A DNA stretch of 16,368 nt from Thermoplasmata archaeon (lineage in GTDB: Archaea; Thermoplasmatota; Thermoplasmata; Sysuiplasmatales; Sysuiplasmataceae): NCBI GenBank assembly GCA_021811925.1, contig JAKAPY010000015.1:1692-18059 (forward strand), read 5' to 3'. The notes beneath the pieces are model-generated. The model was given only the letters and a program-made list of their open reading frames with translations. It searched no databases and was not told the DNA's origin. The translations under genes and the position numbers were made by a program. Every line of letters starts with the position of its first letter. The stretch's first letter is position 1. Below, in pieces: positions 14,110 through 16,368 of the stretch.

Positions 14110-14616
14110 ATGAACCGAATGAAGGTCATCAACGAGCCGTCTGATCTTGTCCCGATGCTGAGGGCCGTTGACACCGAGTCCAAGAGACAGGTCTTGAAGG
14201 AAGTTACGCTCGAATGGAGGACAGCCAAGGAGATTGAGGAGAAGTATGGAAAGGAAGGAAAGGAGGCGCTCAAGTTTCTTGAGAAGATGAAGCTCGTAGA
14301 GACCAGGTGGCAGTCCTCGAGCAAGTCTCCGCAGCCCGAAAAAGCATACCACACGTATTATTCTTCATTTCACATAAGTGTCACATGGCCGGTTTACGAA
14401 ATAAGTGATGTCCTGTCAATTGCAATGATGTCGGAGTCCGAATTCAAGAAGGTTGAAAAGAGAATACTGGAAGAGATAGGCGCCGAAGGGAAGTTTGCAG
14501 GGGATGTTGCCGAAAGCCTTGGCATGACTTCCACCATGCTCAAGAGTGTTGTGAAAAGATCGATTCATCTGGACCTCAGGGGACACAGGGTCGAAATACT
14601 TAAGGAAGAGATGTAG
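14110..14616 (+). CDS. Archaeal ArsR-like winged-helix transcriptional regulator (COG1777 type)
   Basis: A 168-residue protein starting MNRMKVINEPSDLVPMLRAVD, the typical opening of a conserved archaeal regulator family. Residues about 20-65 form the winged helix (SKRQVLKEVT, TAKEIEEKYGKEGKEALKFL, KLVETRW). A middle part (AYHTYYSSFHISVTWPVYEISDVLSIA) is followed by a second HTH near the C-terminus (AGDVAESLGMTSTMLKSVVKRS) ending in DLRGHRVEI. No metal-binding cysteines are present, so it is not an arsenic-type sensor. The target is unknown; autoregulation is a common possibility in this family. The stop is 8 bases before aTrm56, so the two are almost certainly cotranscribed. I recall this regulator lying beside aTrm56 in other archaea, but could not check that. 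The 14110 start is set by promoter spacing; ATG 14119 is also possible. Confidence 0.85.
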   Translation: MNRMKVINEPSDLVPMLRAVDTESKRQVLKEVTLEWRTAKEIEEKYGKEGKEALKFLEKMKLVETRWQSSSKSPQPEKAYHTYYSSFHISVTWPVYEISDVLSIAMMSESEFKKVEKRILEEIGAEGKFAGDVAESLGMTSTMLKSVVKRSIHLDLRGHRVEILKEEM

Positions 14617-14624
14617 ACAGAAAC

Positions 14625-15134
14625 ATGATTACAGTATTGAGACTTGGTCACAGGCCCGCGAGAGACAAGCGCATCACAACGCATGTTGGCCTGGTGGCGC
14701 GATGTTTTGGTGCCTCCAGGATGGTTCTGACAACCAGGGATGATGATCTTGCGGCACGGGTGCTCGCCGTCGGCGAAAGATTTGGCGGTGATTTTTCGGT
14801 GGAATACGAGAAGAACTGGAAGAAGCTGATGACAACTTTCGACGGCGTTGTGGTCCACCTGACAATGTACGGCGAAAAGCTTGGTGAAGTTGTGGGGCGC
14901 ATTCCAAGGGAGAAGGATATGCTGATTGTTGTCGGAGCCGAGAAGGTGCCGGGCTTCGTTTATGAGCACTCTACCTACAATGTCTCAGTAGGAAACCAGC
15001 CACACTCAGAGGTTGCCGCTCTCGCTCTGTTCCTTGACAGGTACACTGAGGGAGCCTGGGAGAAGAACGAGATGGGTGGCAGGATGAAGATCATACCATC
15101 GGCGAGGGGAAAGAGGGTTGAAACAACCGGTTAG
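14625..15134 (+). CDS. tRNA (cytidine(56)-2'-O)-methyltransferase, aTrm56
   Basis: A 169-residue SPOUT methyltransferase. It uses S-adenosylmethionine to methylate the 2'-OH of C56 in the T loop of archaeal tRNAs, strengthening the elbow of the molecule. Diagnostic blocks are VLRLGHRPARDKR-TTH (residues 4-20), LVARCFGASRM, LTMYGE (79-84), VVGAEKVP (102-109) and YNVSVGNQPHSEVAALALFLDRY (118-140), the knot that binds the cofactor. Length and motif order are those of the family. The ATG at 14625 fits exactly, as the protein normally opens with this strand. It is the second gene of an operon with the ArsR-like regulator. Its TAG overlaps by 4 bases the stop of the convergent PRC-barrel gene. It is a strong marker that the host is an archaeon. 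Confidence 0.96.
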   Translation: MITVLRLGHRPARDKRITTHVGLVARCFGASRMVLTTRDDDLAARVLAVGERFGGDFSVEYEKNWKKLMTTFDGVVVHLTMYGEKLGEVVGRIPREKDMLIVVGAEKVPGFVYEHSTYNVSVGNQPHSEVAALALFLDRYTEGAWEKNEMGGRMKIIPSARGKRVETTG

Positions 15135-15388
15135 CTGCCCTTTCCCTTGCTGCTTATCTTCTTCGGGAAGTATTTCAGCAGTATAATGTCGCCAATGCTC
15201 CTGATCCACCTGTATGGAAAGAGCACTGCCCTGCTGTTGTCAACGAGAAGCGGATTTGTGTCCGCAACATATAACCCGTTTATTTTCGCCTCGTTTACGT
15301 CTATTACAACGTTGCTCACGCTTCCGAGATAAATACCAGACTCGGTGTAGCACTGTCGACCGATTAGTTCTGTTGCTTCTTGAAGCAA
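15131..15388 (-). CDS. Small PRC-barrel domain protein
   Basis: An 85-residue single-domain protein. TELIGRQCYTESGIYLGSVSNVVIDVNEAKINGLYV is a classic PRC-barrel beginning (E-x-I-G-x-x-V-x-x-x-x-G-x-x-x-G-x-V), followed by RAVLFPYRWIRSIGDIILLKY; the tail is basic (KKISSKGKG). Stand-alone PRC-barrels are common in archaea, where CdpB-type members take part in ESCRT-based or FtsZ-based division. Whether this is such a paralogue cannot be decided here, and RNA binding is another option. Initiation must be at the TTG (15388), since TGA lies immediately upstream in frame. AGGGGTGGATGA just before it is a good Shine-Dalgarno-like match. It is convergent with aTrm56, with a 4-base overlap. Confidence 0.85.
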   Translation of the reverse strand: MLQEATELIGRQCYTESGIYLGSVSNVVIDVNEAKINGLYVADTNPLLVDNSRAVLFPYRWIRSIGDIILLKYFPKKISSKGKGS

Positions 15389-15407
15389 TCATCCACCCCT
15401 AAACCGT

Positions 15408-15424
15408 AATGCCCGTAGGGCATT
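15408..15424. repeat. Perfect 17-base palindrome in the PRC-barrel promoter
   Basis: AATGCCC-GTA-GGGCATT is a flawless 7-bp inverted repeat with a 3-base centre. It lies between the TATA-like box (15423-15431) and the TTG start, touching the box and covering the likely transcription start near 15400. It has no T-run on either side that would make it a terminator, so an operator for a dimeric repressor is the more natural reading. This is inference. Confidence 0.4.
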
Positions 15425-15431
15425 TAAAAAA
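15423..15431 (-). promoter_or_regulatory. TATA-like box of the PRC-barrel gene
   Basis: Minus-strand TTTTTTAAA is centred about 39 bases before the TTG at 15388. This predicts a leader of about 12 bases that contains the Shine-Dalgarno-like AGGGGTGG (15393-15400). Confidence 0.4.
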
Positions 15432-15484
15432 GTATGCATGGCTGCCGTTCTCGTGTTTTCAGTTTCATTATTGCATTGAGCAAG

Positions 15485-15494
15485 AAATATATAA
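15485..15494 (+). promoter_or_regulatory. TATA box and SD of the exported protein gene
   Basis: AAATATATAA, the most canonical TATA element in the window, is centred about 44 bases before the TTG at 15534. A leader of about 17 bases would carry GGGGA at 15526-15530, a Shine-Dalgarno-like site 3 bases before the TTG. The next TTG (15540) is the alternative start and is better spaced from it. Confidence 0.45.
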
Positions 15495-15533
15495 CGGGGC
15501 TTTGTTGCATACGTGAGCAGTTAACGGGGAAAA

Positions 15534-16148
15534 TTGGGCTTGACACCTAGAACAAAGAGGGCAGTTTTCGCAGTCATTGTCACTGCAGTGCTGGCTGTGC
15601 TAATTATACAGTTTGCAGTGCCGTCGTCCAGCGCACAATCGGTCAGCCTGAACAGCGTTCCCGGGACTGTGGTGCTTGACCACAGCTACACCTTCTATGT
15701 CACGATTAATCTGCAGAATGTCATAAAGGTCTATCCAAACTCGGTTGTGACGCTGTCGATCTTCAAATCAAATGCCGCTCTGGTGGAATATGCCAGCTTC
15801 AATGGCTCAGGCGTGCCCCTGCACACCGGAGGCTTCCTTCAGTCGGTTACAGTCGTCAATGGCACACCCGTCAACACTTACGGCTATGGTGGCTCAAGCG
15901 GCGGGTATTTCAACTACAAGGTAGCAATTGAATTCGCGAGCGGGGGTGCGGTCACTACAGGGCAGTACTCGATGAACGCGTCTGTGAAGATCAACTCAAG
16001 CACACCATCATTGAACAGCGCGCCCGCGGTGTTCAATGTAGCCAGCTCGCCTAACACCTTCCCCATAGTGCCCATATTCGTAGCCGCCGACCTTGTGGTC
16101 ATAGGCGTGGTTGTATGGGTGATAATGACGATGAGAAGGAAGAGGTAA
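15534..16148 (+). CDS. Exported protein anchored at both ends by membrane helices
   Basis: A 204-residue protein of unknown function. A basic start (TPRTKR) is followed by a hydrophobic helix at about 10-28 and a Ser/Ala-rich stretch with A-Q that could be a signal cleavage site (SSSAQ, 31-35). The middle 140 residues are rich in Ser, Val, Asn, Thr and Tyr, with an alternating pattern typical of a beta-sandwich. They contain several N-glycosylation sequons (NGS, NGT, NAS, NSS). The last 30 residues form a second helix ending in RRKR, which places the C-terminus in the cytoplasm. It is therefore an extracytoplasmic domain tethered to the membrane, perhaps a surface or sensor accessory protein. 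A stop lies four codons upstream in frame, so the TTG at 15534 (or 15540) must be used. It is convergent with the zinc-ribbon gene. Confidence 0.7.
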   Translation: MGLTPRTKRAVFAVIVTAVLAVLIIQFAVPSSSAQSVSLNSVPGTVVLDHSYTFYVTINLQNVIKVYPNSVVTLSIFKSNAALVEYASFNGSGVPLHTGGFLQSVTVVNGTPVNTYGYGGSSGGYFNYKVAIEFASGGAVTTGQYSMNASVKINSSTPSLNSAPAVFNVASSPNTFPIVPIFVAADLVVIGVVVWVIMTMRRKR

Positions 16149-16149
16149 T

Positions 16150-16344
16150 TCAGTCGCTCGAATAACCGCAGCGGGAGCACATATCCGAGCTTATGCTCAT
16201 CAGTGTGCCGCAGTTTGGACATTCCCTCAGTGGGGAAGAACCGCAGATTGAGCACCTCGACTGGCCAGGTCTCATCACCGCGCCGCATACGGGGCAGACT
16301 GCGCCTTCCTGCCGCTTTACTTTCTTCTTTTCCCTCGCCTGCAC
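16150..16344 (-). CDS. Small double zinc-ribbon protein
   Basis: A 64-residue protein with a basic N-terminus (REKKKVKRQ) and two complete CxxC-CxxC ribbons: C17/C20/C31/C34 and C42/C45/C56/C59. Such double zinc ribbons (DZR type) bind two zinc ions and mostly serve as nucleic-acid or protein adaptors. No other domain is present. The start must be the GTG at 16344: a TAA stop lies in frame six codons upstream and no other standard start codon lies between. The gene ends one base from the stop of the convergent exported-protein gene. Despite its length, the intact metal-ligand pattern makes it a credible gene. Specific function is unknown. Confidence 0.75.
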   Translation of the reverse strand: MQAREKKKVKRQEGAVCPVCGAVMRPGQSRCSICGSSPLRECPNCGTLMSISSDMCSRCGYSSD

Positions 16345-16368
16345 CCTGGAAGCAATCTCTTAGATCGG

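Noticed and set aside
14674..14969. Minus-strand open frames within aTrm56
   Set aside because: They overlap a protein with near-complete conserved blocks on the plus strand.
1..16368. CRISPR array, insertion sequence, integrase or attachment site
   Set aside because: No regularly spaced repeats, transposase motifs, terminal inverted repeats or tRNA-end duplication were seen. The tRNA at 2065-2138 has no integrase gene beside it.

Overview
The window looks like chromosomal DNA from an archaeon. The evidence is a gene for the archaeal tRNA C56 2'-O-methyltransferase aTrm56, a tRNA gene without an encoded CCA, small PRC-barrel and double zinc-ribbon proteins, an archaeal COG1777-type ArsR regulator, and AT-rich TATA-like boxes about 26-32 bases before several start codons, which implies short-leader or leaderless mRNAs. 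A euryarchaeal, Thermoplasmata-like organism is my best guess. That guess is inference from overall gene style and is not proven by any one marker. No phage, IS element, integron or CRISPR array is visible.

Layout. At 1-900 (+) lies the 3' part of a duplicated DoxX/DoxD-like membrane protein. At 936-1811 (-) is a hydroxymethylbilane synthase homologue that has lost its key catalytic residues. A CAU-anticodon tRNA follows at 2065-2138 (-). At 2244-3782 (-) is a protein with three zinc ribbons and a helical tail. A GC-rich, hairpin-dense intergenic stretch (about 3870-4010) separates it from a very large Lhr-type helicase (4015-9408, -). A short spacer (9409-9577) carries a candidate small structured RNA. 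Then come a nitrilase-family amidohydrolase, a DUF1028 Ntn-hydrolase with a PG-binding-like tail, and a HAD phosphatase (9578-11989, +; the last two overlap). A GT4 glycosyltransferase runs convergently (11996-13345, -). Divergent from it are a SEC59/dolichol-kinase-like membrane protein, the ArsR-like regulator and aTrm56 (13476-15134, +). A PRC-barrel protein (-) overlaps the end of aTrm56 by 4 bases. Last are a doubly membrane-anchored exported protein (+) and a 64-residue double zinc ribbon (-).

Functional threads. tRNA and nucleic-acid maintenance is represented by the CAU tRNA, aTrm56 and Lhr. Lipid-linked sugar or envelope chemistry is represented by the SEC59-like kinase, the GT4 enzyme and the exported protein. 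Small-molecule C-N and phosphate hydrolysis is represented by the nitrilase, DUF1028 and HAD enzymes. These are mostly housekeeping genes, each with its own promoter, rather than one accessory island. The most unusual items are the HemC-like protein without its cofactor cysteine or catalytic aspartate and the two unannotated structured intergenic segments. The roughly 1800-residue Lhr with an AlkZ/YcaQ-like segment and a 17-base perfect palindrome in the PRC-barrel promoter also deserve attention.
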